NCBI RefSeq assembly: GCF_004168365.1 | Contig: NZ_CP035704.1 | Span: forward strand, 2,232,001 to 2,296,000 | Length of the DNA: 64,000 nucleotides | Source: Pseudolysobacter antarcticus | GTDB lineage: Bacteria > Pseudomonadota > Gammaproteobacteria > Xanthomonadales > Rhodanobacteraceae | Direction: 5' to 3' | Shown: positions 28,075 to 37,700 of the stretch, one piece after another | Position numbering within the stretch: position 1 is the stretch's first letter | Layout of the letters: every line of letters starts with the position of its first letter | The notes under the pieces: model-generated | Told to the model about the DNA's origin: nothing | The model's input: only the letters and a program-made list of their open reading frames with translations | Databases searched by the model: none | Position numbers and translations under genes: made by a program

Positions 28075-29346
28075 TCAGATCAAACGTTTGACGATGCGGA
28101 ATGCGGCCAGGTATTCGCCCAGCATCATGCCAAGATTGGTGAACATGAAAATCATCAGGGTGCGCGCGACGCGGTTACGCCACCAGCCGCGCCACTCGAC
28201 TAGGTCGTGACGCAAGGCGTCGAAGTCACCGACTTGCGGCCGGCGCAACCAGAGCTCGGTGCCCGCGCTGAACGCGCCTGACGGCACGAGAGGGCGGAAC
28301 GGTTTCAGCGGTCCGGCCAATGCTGCGGCAAGAACACTCAGCGGATGCGCGCCGGCAATCAAGGCACCGATCGCCGAACCGCCGGCGGTGAACACCACCC
28401 AATCCTGCAAGGCTTGCGTACCAAAACTCGCACCACGCGTGAACGCATATGCGATCGCTGCGATGATCAAAACCAGCATGCCGAGCCCAAGCACCTTCGG
28501 CCAGCGCGCCGCTGGCGGATTGGCCTTGAGCGGCGCCAGCGTGATGGCGGGCGCTTCCTGTTGTGCGACCAGTTCGCGTTCGATGCCGGCGAGATGGCCG
28601 GCGCCGAGCACCGCCAGCACGCGAAACGGTTTAACGGATTGAATATTTTCTGCTGACGTTTTTCCGGCGCTTTCTTCGCGCAGACGCGCTGCCATGAAAC
28701 TGTCGCGCTCGGCGATCAGGCTGCGATACAACGGTTCGGATTGTTTGGCGAATTCGTCGAACATGCTGGTCAGCATGTCGCCTTGCTTGAGTTTTTCGAT
28801 CTCGGCTTCGTTGACCTCATCGGTACTGAAGAGACTGCCGACCAGGCCACCGACGATACCGAGCCTATCCATGAAACCGACGCTGCGATACGCGCGTTTC
28901 AGCGTGGTGCCTACCTCGCGATCGATCAGCCAGATCGGCAGATTCTGCGTATCGGCGACATCGATCGCGGCCTTCATTTCGGCGCCCGGTTCGATACCGA
29001 ACTGTTCAGCCAGGCGACGCTGAAAAGAAGACAAAGCAAGGTTTGCCGCGACCAGTCCGGCTTTGCCATCACGGATCACCTGAAACAGGTCGAGCTGACG
29101 CAACGCATCGGGATTGCGGATCGAGTTGTAGCGGCTTTCGCACAGCTCGACCGCTACCGCGTCGAATTGCTGCGTCTCCAGCAATTCGCGCACTGCGGCC
29201 ACGCTCGCGCGCGACACATGTGCGGTGCCGAGCAGCACGTATTCGATGCCATCGCGTAGCACGTATTTGATCGGTTGATCGGCCAGCACGCTGCCGCTTT
29301 CGACGGGCGCGGATTCGGCAACGGGTAGGGCGGAAGATTCAGTCAT
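28075..29346 (-). CDS. TraB/PrgY-type domain membrane protein
   Basis: Protein of 423 residues. The N-terminal TraB domain (30-260) has the family signature near its start: GTAHVSRASV, then VAVELCESRYNSI, and later LGAGHLAGIERE. The family is known from pheromone shutdown proteins and metal-dependent peptidase-like (Tiki/GumN superfamily) relatives; catalysis has not been shown for most members. Four hydrophobic segments (about 285-410) anchor the C-terminus. ATG 29346 is chosen because the TraB domain follows at normal distance and the longer frame to 29388 lacks support. It is upstream of the DUF349 gene in a probable operon. Confidence 0.85.
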   Translation of the reverse strand: MTESSALPVAESAPVESGSVLADQPIKYVLRDGIEYVLLGTAHVSRASVAAVRELLETQQFDAVAVELCESRYNSIRNPDALRQLDLFQVIRDGKAGLVAANLALSSFQRRLAEQFGIEPGAEMKAAIDVADTQNLPIWLIDREVGTTLKRAYRSVGFMDRLGIVGGLVGSLFSTDEVNEAEIEKLKQGDMLTSMFDEFAKQSEPLYRSLIAERDSFMAARLREESAGKTSAENIQSVKPFRVLAVLGAGHLAGIERELVAQQEAPAITLAPLKANPPAARWPKVLGLGMLVLIIAAIAYAFTRGASFGTQALQDWVVFTAGGSAIGALIAGAHPLSVLAAALAGPLKPFRPLVPSGAFSAGTELWLRRPQVGDFDALRHDLVEWRGWWRNRVARTLMIFMFTNLGMMLGEYLAAFRIVKRLI

Positions 29347-29428
29347 GGAGAACTCGTAAGCCCGCAAGATGGGCAAGGGTCGAACCACATCGCAACCGCG
29401 ATGGGCGAGATAGTTTAGGAGATGGATG

Positions 29429-30325
29429 CTAGTCGCGGAAGCGCTTCAAAATATCCGCATAAGCGTCGATGCGCCGATCACGCAGGAACGGCCAGATGCG
29501 GCGCACGTTTTCGCAACGCTCCATGTCGATCGTGGTGATCAAGAGTTCACGCTGATCGCGGCTGGCTTCTGCGAGAAATTCGCCCTGCGGTCCGGCGACA
29601 AAACTCGATCCCCAGAACTGGATGCCGCGTCCGCTATCGGGCGCCGCCTCGAAGCCGGTACGATTGCACGCGAGCAGCGGCAGACCATTGGCTACCGCAT
29701 GGCCGCGTTGCACTGTGATCCACGCATCGCGTTGGCGCGCCTTTTCGGCATCATCGTCAGCGGGATCCCAGCCGATCGCAGTCGGATACAACAACAGCTC
29801 CGCGCCGGCCAATGCCATCAATCGCGCGCCTTCCGGATACCACTGATCCCAGCACACCAGCACGCCGAGTTTGCCGACCGATGTCTGGATCGGCTCGAAG
29901 CCGAGATCGCCCGGAGTGAAATAGAATTTTTCCATGAAGCCCGGATCGTCCGGGATATGCATCTTGCGATACTTGCCGGCGATCGCGGCGCTGCGATCGA
30001 ATACCAGCGCGGTATTGTGATACAGCCCGGCGGCGCGGCGCTCGAAGATGGATGCGACGATTACCAGTTTCAGTTCCGCGGCCAGCCCGCCAATGTATTC
30101 GCTGCTCGGGCCAGGAATGGTTTCGGCGCGGTCGAATTCGGCAACACTTTCGTGCTGGCAAAAATACGGACCGTTGTGCAGCTCCTGCAGCAACACCAGT
30201 TGCGCGCCGGCAGCCGCGGCTTCGCGCAAACCGATTTCGATCGCAGCGAGATTGGCCGCGACGCTGCCGCGATCGGTTTCCTGCAGTAGTGCGACGATCA
30301 GGTTTTTGCTTTTCTGCGTGTTCAT
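29429..30325 (-). CDS. aguB: N-carbamoylputrescine amidase
   Basis: Second step of the agmatine deiminase route: N-carbamoylputrescine to putrescine, CO2 and ammonia. Nitrilase-superfamily protein of 298 residues with the Glu-Lys-Cys triad: Glu in LLQELHNGPYFC, Lys in GKYRKMHIPDDPGF and Cys in GVLVCWDQWYPEGAR. The HIPDDPGFMEKFYFTPGD stretch is typical of AguB. The start ATG overlaps the end of aguA by four bases. Identification is firm through motif and partner gene. Confidence 0.95.
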   Translation of the reverse strand: MNTQKSKNLIVALLQETDRGSVAANLAAIEIGLREAAAAGAQLVLLQELHNGPYFCQHESVAEFDRAETIPGPSSEYIGGLAAELKLVIVASIFERRAAGLYHNTALVFDRSAAIAGKYRKMHIPDDPGFMEKFYFTPGDLGFEPIQTSVGKLGVLVCWDQWYPEGARLMALAGAELLLYPTAIGWDPADDDAEKARQRDAWITVQRGHAVANGLPLLACNRTGFEAAPDSGRGIQFWGSSFVAGPQGEFLAEASRDQRELLITTIDMERCENVRRIWPFLRDRRIDAYADILKRFRD

Positions 30326-31356
30326 GCCAACACACCTTGGGGCAGTTGCATGGTCACGCAATGCAGGCTGCCGTTTTGCCAGATCAACGCGCGACACGGC
30401 ACCTGAACAATACGTCGGCCCGGATGCGCTGCACCGATGATTTCGGCGGCGCGCGCATCGGCGATATCGTCGTACGCCGGCACGAGCACAGCGCCGTTTA
30501 CCACCAGATAATTGGCATACGATGCGGCCAGGCGGCGCTCACCATCACGAATCGGTTTTGCCCACGGCAGCGGCCGCAACAGATACGGCGAACCATCAAT
30601 GCGCCGCAGCGCAGCGAGCTCGGCGCCCATGCGCGTGAGTTCGGCATGGTGCACATCGCTGGCATCGTCACACGCCTGGTACACGATGCTGCCATCGGGC
30701 GCAAAGCGTGCCAGCGTATCGATATGCGCGTCGGTATCATCGCCTTCGAGATAGCCATGCTCCAGCCAAAGCACGCGGTCGGCAGCGAGACTCTGCTTGA
30801 GGATTTCGGTCATCTCGGCGCGCGGTTGGGTCGGGTGACGTTGCTGCAGGCAGCGCCATGTCGTCAGGATCGTACCCGCGCCATCGCTTTCGATCGCGCC
30901 GCCTTCGAGTGCCCAGTCGATACGCTCATGGTCGGCTTTGGCAAAGACTTCGCGCGCGACCAAGCCTTCGACGAGCTGATCGTCACGGCTCGCGGCAAAT
31001 TTGCCGCCCCATCCGGTGAAGTGATAATCGTTGAGACGGAACTCAGCGTCACGCGTCAACGTGATCGGCCCGGAATCGCGCAGCCAGGTATCGTCATAAT
31101 CGATTTCGATGAAACGTACCTGCGTGAGATCGGCCTTGGCTTTTTTCAGCAGCTTTTCGGCGTGGGCGCGAATTTCACCGCTCGCTACGCAAATCAGCGC
31201 CGGCTCAAACTGCGTGATCGCGGCAACCAGTGCGGTATAGGTGACTTCGACATCGGCCAGCCGTTCCGCCCAATCGGTAGCGGCATGCGGCCACGCCAGC
31301 AGGATGCCCGCCTGCGCTTCCCACTCGGCAGGCAGGCGCAAAACCGCTAAACTCAT
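30322..31356 (-). CDS. aguA: Agmatine deiminase
   Basis: Converts agmatine to N-carbamoylputrescine and ammonia. The 344-residue product is a peptidyl-arginine-deiminase-like protein; visible motifs are W-P-H (start), DDTWLRDSGP, WALEGGAIESDG, LEHGYLEGDDTDAHID with the catalytic His/Asp, and the C-terminal NGSLHCVTMQLPQG with the active-site Cys. Its ATG overlaps the stop of the upstream small secreted protein (ATGA) and its stop overlaps aguB, so three genes form a tight unit. Confidence 0.95.
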   Translation of the reverse strand: MSLAVLRLPAEWEAQAGILLAWPHAATDWAERLADVEVTYTALVAAITQFEPALICVASGEIRAHAEKLLKKAKADLTQVRFIEIDYDDTWLRDSGPITLTRDAEFRLNDYHFTGWGGKFAASRDDQLVEGLVAREVFAKADHERIDWALEGGAIESDGAGTILTTWRCLQQRHPTQPRAEMTEILKQSLAADRVLWLEHGYLEGDDTDAHIDTLARFAPDGSIVYQACDDASDVHHAELTRMGAELAALRRIDGSPYLLRPLPWAKPIRDGERRLAASYANYLVVNGAVLVPAYDDIADARAAEIIGAAHPGRRIVQVPCRALIWQNGSLHCVTMQLPQGVLA

Positions 31357-31688
31357 TGGCCGCTGTAATCCGTGTTGTTACTTCGCAGTGCGACGCTGGT
31401 CAACACGATGTTGCGCTCGAAATACACGGTGTAACCGGGGTAGACCCAGCGATTAATCGGCGGATGAAGCGCGGTATCGCCACCGGCCACCGGCAGTTTG
31501 TCGCTCGGTGTGCCGTAGCGTTTTTCGACCTGGCTCATGCTCATGCCGCGGCTCGGTGCGTTGGTTGCGTTGACCGTGCTGAGCTGATGCGTGGCCAGCG
31601 TGTCCGCGTTGGCTTGTCCGGCGTACACGCCAAAGGTAGCGGCCATAGCCACGGACGCGATGATGCGGGGGAGATACGTACTTTTCAT
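31353..31688 (-). CDS. Small secreted protein, BamE/SmpA-like motif
   Basis: 111-residue exported protein of unknown role. The signal peptide is residues 1-29 (positively charged start, I-I-A-S-V-A-M-A-A, cleavage after A-N-A). The mature part contains G-M-S-M-x-x-V-E-x-x-Y-G-T-P and later NRWVYPGYTVYFERN, a pattern seen in BamE/SmpA-like small periplasmic proteins (GM..eVe..lG.P plus a beta-hairpin). There is no lipobox. ATG 31688 has an excellent AGGAGG six bases upstream, which rules out the longer frame to 31781. It is translationally coupled to aguA, an unusual pairing. Confidence 0.7.
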   Translation of the reverse strand: MKSTYLPRIIASVAMAATFGVYAGQANADTLATHQLSTVNATNAPSRGMSMSQVEKRYGTPSDKLPVAGGDTALHPPINRWVYPGYTVYFERNIVLTSVALRSNNTDYSGQ

Positions 31689-31785
31689 GGAGGCCTCCTC
31701 GAAAATCAAACCAAGCTCGCTTTGTAGCAGATTGGCGGTTTCATATCCATGTCGCCAGCGTATGACAACGTGCTGCCACAAAGCA

Positions 31786-31811
31786 GAAAGGCCGCTTGAG
31801 GGCGGCCTTTC
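31786..31811 (-). terminator. Hairpin terminator after rpmJ
   Basis: A perfect 10-bp stem (GAAAGGCCGC / GCGGCCTTTC) with a 6-base loop lies 25 bases after the rpmJ stop on the minus strand. The U-rich part is mostly inside the 3' arm (CCTTTC, then TGCTTTG), so termination may be partial and allow read-through into the agu operon. Confidence 0.65.
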
Positions 31812-31836
31812 AGTGTTGCAACAGCGTGTGCGTGGA

Positions 31837-31962
31837 TCAGCGCTGACGCGCCTTGAAACGCGGGTTGCTCTTGCAGATCACGAATACTTTGCCGCGGCGG
31901 CGAACGATCTTGCAGTCACGGTGACGTGACTTGGCGGACTTGAGTGAGGAGAGGACTTTCAT
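31837..31962 (-). CDS. rpmJ: 50S ribosomal protein L36, zinc-free type
   Basis: Ribosomal large-subunit protein of 41 residues, translated by hand: begins [11 protein letters not shown] and ends N-P-R-F-K-A-R-Q-R. Only Cys17 and Cys30 remain, so the four-ligand zinc ribbon of classical L36 is absent, as in E. coli YkgO and in Xanthomonadales L36. AAGGA lies 6-7 bases before the ATG, with a TATAAT box further upstream and a hairpin after the stop, so it is its own transcription unit. It is too short for ordinary length cut-offs. Confidence 0.93.
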   Translation of the reverse strand: MKVLSSLKSAKSRHRDCKIVRRRGKVFVICKSNPRFKARQR

Positions 31963-31998
31963 GGGAGATCCTTAAAGGGAGCTGGCGTAAAGCGCGCA

Positions 31999-32028
31999 AT
32001 TATAGCGGTAAGTTAACGTTCGATGCAA
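31999..32028 (-). promoter_or_regulatory. Promoter of rpmJ
   Basis: On the minus strand a perfect TATAAT (32004 to 31999) stands 37 bases before the rpmJ ATG, with TTGCAT 18 bases further upstream as a partial -35. I see no convincing Zur-type palindrome. Confidence 0.55.
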
Positions 32029-32129
32029 AGGTTTGCTGGACGGAAACAGGTAAACGCGCTTACAGACCACAAAATTTCTTCTTTCGCGCTTTTCCGCGAG
32101 CGCTTCCGAATCTTGTTGAGCAAACGCCA

Positions 32130-33563
32130 TCAAGGCGCAGACAAGGCCTCACCTGACCAACCGCCGCCCAAGGCTCGAATCAATTGCACGCTCGCGCGGC
32201 GCTGACGCGTATCGAGATCAAGCGCATCGCGTTGCGTTTGCAATGCCGTGGTTTGTGCGCTGACGACATCGAGATAATTCACTGCACCTTCGCGATAACG
32301 GCTGGTCGACAGATCCAGTGTACGCTGCGCGGCAACCACCGCCGCCTGCTGTGCCGAGGAAGCGGTGCGATATTGACTCAGCAACGCGAGATTGTCTTCC
32401 ACCTGCTGGAACGCCGATAACACTACGCCGCGATATTTCGCGCCGGCTTCGTCCAGCACGGCTTGCGCTTGCGCAACTTCGGCGCGACGTTTGCCGGCAT
32501 CGAACAAGGTCAGAAACAACGACGGCCCGATCGACCAATACGCATTCGGCGCCTTGATCCAGTTGCCTGAATCGCTACTCTGATAACCGGCAGTGGCACT
32601 CAGCGTAATCGCCGGAAAATAGGCCGCGCGCGCGACGCCGATGTTGGCGTTGGCTGCGGCAATGCGTCGCTGTGCGGCAGCGATATCCGGGCGACGCTGC
32701 AGGAGCGTTGATGGCATGCCGAGCGGAATTTGTGGCAGATGCAGCTCAACGACTCTTGGCGTAATCGCAAAGTCGGATGCCGATTCGCCGATCAGCGCAG
32801 CGATCGCATGTTCGAGCAAAGCGCGTTGCGCCAGAGTTTGTGCAACTTGCGAGCGCGCTGTTTCGAGTTGCGCTTGCGCACGCGCCTCATCCAGCCCGGA
32901 AGCAATGCCGGCGGTGTGCCGGGTCTGCGTCAATTGCAGCGCCTTGGTATAGGCGTTGACGGTGTCCTTGAGCAATGCGGCCTGGCTGTCCAGCCCACGC
33001 AGCGCAATGTAGTTATCGGCCAGTTGCGTCTGCAGGCTCAGTCGCGCTGATTCGAGATCGGCCTGCGCCGCCTGCGCACTGGCGTTGCCGGACGCGACCT
33101 GATTGCGAATGCGCCCCCATAAATCGAATTCGTAATCGAGCTCGGCGCCGACCGTGTTCGAGCCATATTCATTCGGCGACGACGGGCCGAGCACACGCAG
33201 CGGCTTGGCTTCCGATTGCCGATCGCGTTGTGTATTGCCGGTGCCGATCAAGGTTGGAAACAAGCCGGAATGCAACTGATCGCTGAGCGCTTGCGCCTGC
33301 TGATAACGCGCGAGCGCCGCGGCGATGTCGGGACTGTTCGCGATCAATCGCTGCTGGTAACCGTCAAGATCGGTATCGCCGCACAACGTCCACCAGCTAT
33401 CGCGTGCGAGCGCATCGGCGGGCTGCGCCTGGGTCCACGGCGCTTCTTCCCTGTAACTGCTTGCGGTTGGAACATCGGGCACTTTCAACGGAGGCGCGAA
33501 CGAACACGCGCCGAGCGCGAGGCTCGCCGCAATCAGCAGTACGCGCGTTGTTATTGCTGGCAT
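32130..33563 (-). CDS. Outer-membrane efflux lipoprotein (NodT/OprM family)
   Basis: Trimeric outer-membrane channel of a tripartite pump, 477 residues. The signal peptide ends in a lipobox (S-L-A-L-G-A-C near residue 20). Two OEP repeats follow, each with long helices; RRPDIAAAQRRIAAANANIGVARAAYFP is split across the repeat boundary as typical for NodT-type proteins, and YREGAVNYLDVVSAQ marks the end of the second. The start 33563 lies four bases after the adaptor stop. Last gene of the RND-MFP-OMF operon. Confidence 0.92.
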   Translation of the reverse strand: MPAITTRVLLIAASLALGACSFAPPLKVPDVPTASSYREEAPWTQAQPADALARDSWWTLCGDTDLDGYQQRLIANSPDIAAALARYQQAQALSDQLHSGLFPTLIGTGNTQRDRQSEAKPLRVLGPSSPNEYGSNTVGAELDYEFDLWGRIRNQVASGNASAQAAQADLESARLSLQTQLADNYIALRGLDSQAALLKDTVNAYTKALQLTQTRHTAGIASGLDEARAQAQLETARSQVAQTLAQRALLEHAIAALIGESASDFAITPRVVELHLPQIPLGMPSTLLQRRPDIAAAQRRIAAANANIGVARAAYFPAITLSATAGYQSSDSGNWIKAPNAYWSIGPSLFLTLFDAGKRRAEVAQAQAVLDEAGAKYRGVVLSAFQQVEDNLALLSQYRTASSAQQAAVVAAQRTLDLSTSRYREGAVNYLDVVSAQTTALQTQRDALDLDTRQRRASVQLIRALGGGWSGEALSAP

Positions 33564-33567
33564 GGAC

Positions 33568-34755
33568 TCAGGCCTTCGGTTTTGCCGGAGCATCTTTTTT
33601 TGCCGCGGGATCGGCGACATGCACGACATCGCCATCGGCGATGCCATCGGGCGGACTCTCGATCACGCGATCATCCGCGACAACACCCGAACCGAGTTCG
33701 ATCACCTTGCCGAGATCGCGTGCGATCGTGACCTGCTTCAGCAACACTTTGTTGTCCTTGCCGACCGTCGCCACGCGCAGGCCCGAAGCATCGAACATCA
33801 AGGCGCTGGCGGGCACGTTCAGCGCGGTCAGATCTTGCGGCAGTTGCAGATTCACGTTGGCGAATCCGCCGGGCAGCAGTTCGCTGTTGGCATTGTCGAC
33901 AGCGAGTTGCATGAGCACGCTGCCGGACGCGGTGTTGACCGCTTGTGCTGAAGATTCAACGGTTGCGGCGTAGGTTTTCCCGGGCTGCTCGGGTACGGAA
34001 ATTTTCGCCTTGCTGCCGGGTTTGATATTGGTCGTATAGCTTTGCGGCACGCTCACGTAAACGCGCAGTTTTTTGGTATCGGAGATGACAAAAAGTTCTT
34101 GTCCGGCGCCGCCGCCGGCGTTGATCAACGCGCCGAGGTCGGTGCTGCGCGCGGTGACGATGCCATCGAACGGTGCGACGATGCGCGTGAATCCCTTCAT
34201 CGCCAGAACGCGATCGACGTTTGCCTGCGCTGCCTTGACCATCGCCTGCTTGGTCGCGAGGTCGCCGGTTTTTTCATCCGCTTCCTGACGCGAAATCGCA
34301 TCGGTGCCGAGCATCGATTGCCAGCGTTTTGCAGTGGTCGATGCGAGCGCGGCGTTGGCCTGCGCACTGGCGAGATCGGCCTTGGCCTGCAGCAGTTGCT
34401 GATCGAGATCGGGCGTTTCGATTTCGGCGAGCAGTTGCCCGGCCTTGACCGGTGAGCCGATATCGACATTCCAGCTTTTCAGATAACCGCTGACGCGCGC
34501 GAAAATCGATGCGCGCGAATACGCTTCAAGTCGGCCCGGCAGGTCGAGCGTGCTCGCTGCACCCGCGCCACCGGGTGCAATCACCGCGACCGTCGGCACG
34601 GCCTGGGTATCGGTCCAGTCGCGCAGGCGGGTATCGGCTCGCGCGCGGGAAACAATACCGGTGATGACCACGATCAACGCGACTACGACAAAGACCAGAC
34701 CGCTGAGGCGCAATGTGCGATGCGAGAACGTGGGAGTGGGGGAATCAGGCGACAT
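33568..34755 (-). CDS. RND efflux periplasmic adaptor (membrane fusion protein)
   Basis: HlyD-type adaptor of 395 residues anchored by one N-terminal helix (18-38), with no lipobox. Lipoyl half-motifs are VSGYLKSWNVDIGSPVKAGQ and IVAPFDGIVTARSTDLG, with an alpha-hairpin between. The C-terminal tail is Lys/Ala/Pro-rich. ATG 34755 is used because GGAGAG lies about 5 bases upstream; it overlaps the end of the pump gene by 11 bases. It works with the neighbouring pump and channel. Confidence 0.9.
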   Translation of the reverse strand: MSPDSPTPTFSHRTLRLSGLVFVVVALIVVITGIVSRARADTRLRDWTDTQAVPTVAVIAPGGAGAASTLDLPGRLEAYSRASIFARVSGYLKSWNVDIGSPVKAGQLLAEIETPDLDQQLLQAKADLASAQANAALASTTAKRWQSMLGTDAISRQEADEKTGDLATKQAMVKAAQANVDRVLAMKGFTRIVAPFDGIVTARSTDLGALINAGGGAGQELFVISDTKKLRVYVSVPQSYTTNIKPGSKAKISVPEQPGKTYAATVESSAQAVNTASGSVLMQLAVDNANSELLPGGFANVNLQLPQDLTALNVPASALMFDASGLRVATVGKDNKVLLKQVTIARDLGKVIELGSGVVADDRVIESPPDGIADGDVVHVADPAAKKDAPAKPKA

Positions 34756-37700
34756 GAGGCTCTCCAATGGCAGCGCGCGATGCGGGTTTTTGGCGATGCC
34801 GCGCATGCACGATACTGAAAACGACCGGAACAAAAACCAGAGTGGCAATGGTTGCGAAAATGAGGCCGCCGATCACGGCACGGCCGAGCGGCGCATTCTG
34901 CTCGCCGCCTTCGCCGAGACCGAGCGCCATCGGCGCCATGCCGATGATCATCGCTAATGCGGTCATCAACACCGGGCGGCAACGCACGAACCCGGCTTCG
35001 AGCGCCGCTGCGGTGGCGTCACCGAGTTCATCGAGTTTTTCGCGCGCAAAACTGATCACCAGCACGCTGTTGGCGGTGGCCACGCCCATGCACATGATCG
35101 CGCCGGTCAACGCCGGTACCGATAGCGTGGTGTGCGTGGCGAACAGCATCCAGACGATGCCGGCGAGCGCGGCGGGCAGGGCAGTGATGATGACGAACGG
35201 ATCGCTCCACGACTGGAAGTTGATCACGATCAAAAAATAAATCAGCACGATCGCGCCGAGCAAGCCGAACAGCAGGCCGGAGAACGCGCTTTCCATCGTG
35301 CGCACCTGTCCGAGCAGAACCACGGTCGAACCTTTCGGCACATCTTTGGCGGTATCGGCAATGATGCTGCGGATATCCTTGGCGACAGCTGCGAGGTCGC
35401 GATCCTGCGTGGTCGCATTGATCTGGATCAGCGGTTGGATATCGTACTGACTGACCAGCGCGTTACCCGACATGCGCGTGAAATTTGCCAGCGCACCAAG
35501 CGTTTGCGAGGTATTGCTGGTGCTGCCGCCGACCGAAACATTGGCCAGTGCGCTCATCGAATCGAGCTGATATTGCGGCGTCTGGATCACGATCGGATAC
35601 GACACCCCATTCGCCGGATTGAGCCAGAAGGTCGGCGCGACTTGGCTGCTCCCGGCCAGATTGACGACGAGGTTGTTGGTCACATCGCGCGTGGTCACAC
35701 CGAGTTCCTGCGCACGCGTGCGATCCACATCGATATTCAAAACCGGATTCTTGCGCGATTGCTGGATGCGCACATCGGCCACGCCTGGCACGCGCCGGAT
35801 CTTCTTGAGCAAGGTGTTGGCGTAATCAAAGTTGGCGGTCAAATTGTTGCCGCGAATCTGCAGGTCGATCGGCGCTGGCGCACCGAAATTCAGGATCTGG
35901 CTGACGATGTCGGCGGGCGGAAACGAGAACGTCGTGTCGGAAAATTGACGCGGCAAAAGTTCGCGCAACGCTTTGACATATTCGGCGGTCGGGCGATGGC
36001 CTTCCTTGAGTGCGATCTGGATGTCGCCATCCTGCTCGCCCATGATGCCGGTATTGTTGTAGGTGAGGTTGATGCTGCTGATGCCGATGCCGATGTTGTC
36101 GACCATCGTGGCGATTTCGTTGGCCGGAATCACTTTGCGAATCGAGGCTTGGATGTTGGCGAAACGCGTCGCGGTTTCCTCGACTCGTGTGCCGACCGGC
36201 ACGCGTACGTGCATGAGAATCTGGCCGCCATCGACCGACGGGAAAAAGTTGCTGCCGAGGAACGGCACCAACGCGAACGAGGCCACCACGAACGCAAGAA
36301 AACCAAGCACAAATAAACGCCGATGCAGCATCGTCAATTCCAGCAAGCCACGATAACTCGCACGAAAACGCTCGAAGCGATGTTCGAAACCGCGCTGGAA
36401 GCGCACCAGCGGATTGCGCGATGGTGGCAACGCACCTTCATCGTGATCATCGCCGCGAATCACATGTGGCTTGAGCAGATACATCGCCATCGTCGGCACG
36501 AGCGTGCGCGACAGCAAGAAAGAAATCAGCATCGCGAACATCACTGCTTCGGCCATCGGCACGAACAGGAATCGCGAAACGCCTTCGAGGAAAAACATCG
36601 GCACGAACACGATACAGATGCACAGCAGCGAGACGAACGCCGGCACCACGATCTGATCGGCGCCATCGAGAATCGAGTTCTCGACGTCCTTGCCGTGTTC
36701 GAGATGCCAGTTGATGTTCTCGATCGTCACCGTCGCATCGTCGACAAGAATACCGACCGCCAAAGCGAGGCCGCCGAGCGTCATGATATTGAGCGTTTCA
36801 CCGATCGCAGCGAGGCAGACGATGGCGCCGAGAATCGACAGTGGAATCGACACCGCGATGATCACGGTCGAGCGCCAGCTGCCGAGAAACAGCAGAATCA
36901 TGATGCTGGTCAACGCCGCCGCAATGATGCCCTCGACCGCGACGCCGCTGATCGCCGCGCGCACGAACAATGACTGATCGTTGATCGGCGCGATCTCGAG
37001 ATTTTCGGGCAGCGTGGGTTTGATTTCAGTGAGCTTCGCCTTGATGCCGGAGACGATCGCCAAGGTCGACGTTGCGCCGTTCTTGAGTACCGACAGCAGC
37101 ACCGAGCGGCTGCCATCGACATGCACCACGTTGGTCTGCGGAGCGTTGCCGTCGCGTACGTGGGCGACATCGCGAATGTAGATCGTCGCGCCGTTCACCA
37201 CTTTCACCGGCAGCTCGCCGAGCTGCTCGATTGCCGTCGGCGCGTTGTTGAGTTGCAGCGTGTATTCGAATGTGCCGATCTTTTGCGTGCCGACCGGCAC
37301 GATCAGGTTTTGCGCGGCGAGCGCGTTGGCGACATCTTGCGCTGCCAAGCCGCGCGCCTGCAGCGCCGCTGGATCGAGATCAATCTGCACCTGGCGGCTC
37401 TTGCCGCCGAACGGATACGGAATCGCTGCGCCGGGCACCGTCACCAGACGCGTGCGAATTACGTTCACGCCTAGATCGGCCAAGTTCTGTTCGGACAAAC
37501 CTTTGCCTGAAAGCGCGACCTGCAGGATCGGCACTGTCGAGGCGTTGTAGTTGAGGATCAGCGGCGGCGTGGTGCCGGCCGGCATCTGTTTCACCACCGA
37601 TTGCGATACCGCGGTGACCTGCGCATTTGCGGTCGCGACATTCACGCCGGGCTGGAAAAAGATCTTGACGATACCGAAGCCGGCATACGACGTGGCTTCG

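Noticed and set aside
30052-31350. Plus-strand open frame of about 430 codons
   Set aside because: Antisense to aguA/aguB, whose catalytic motifs are intact; this frame is a codon-bias shadow.
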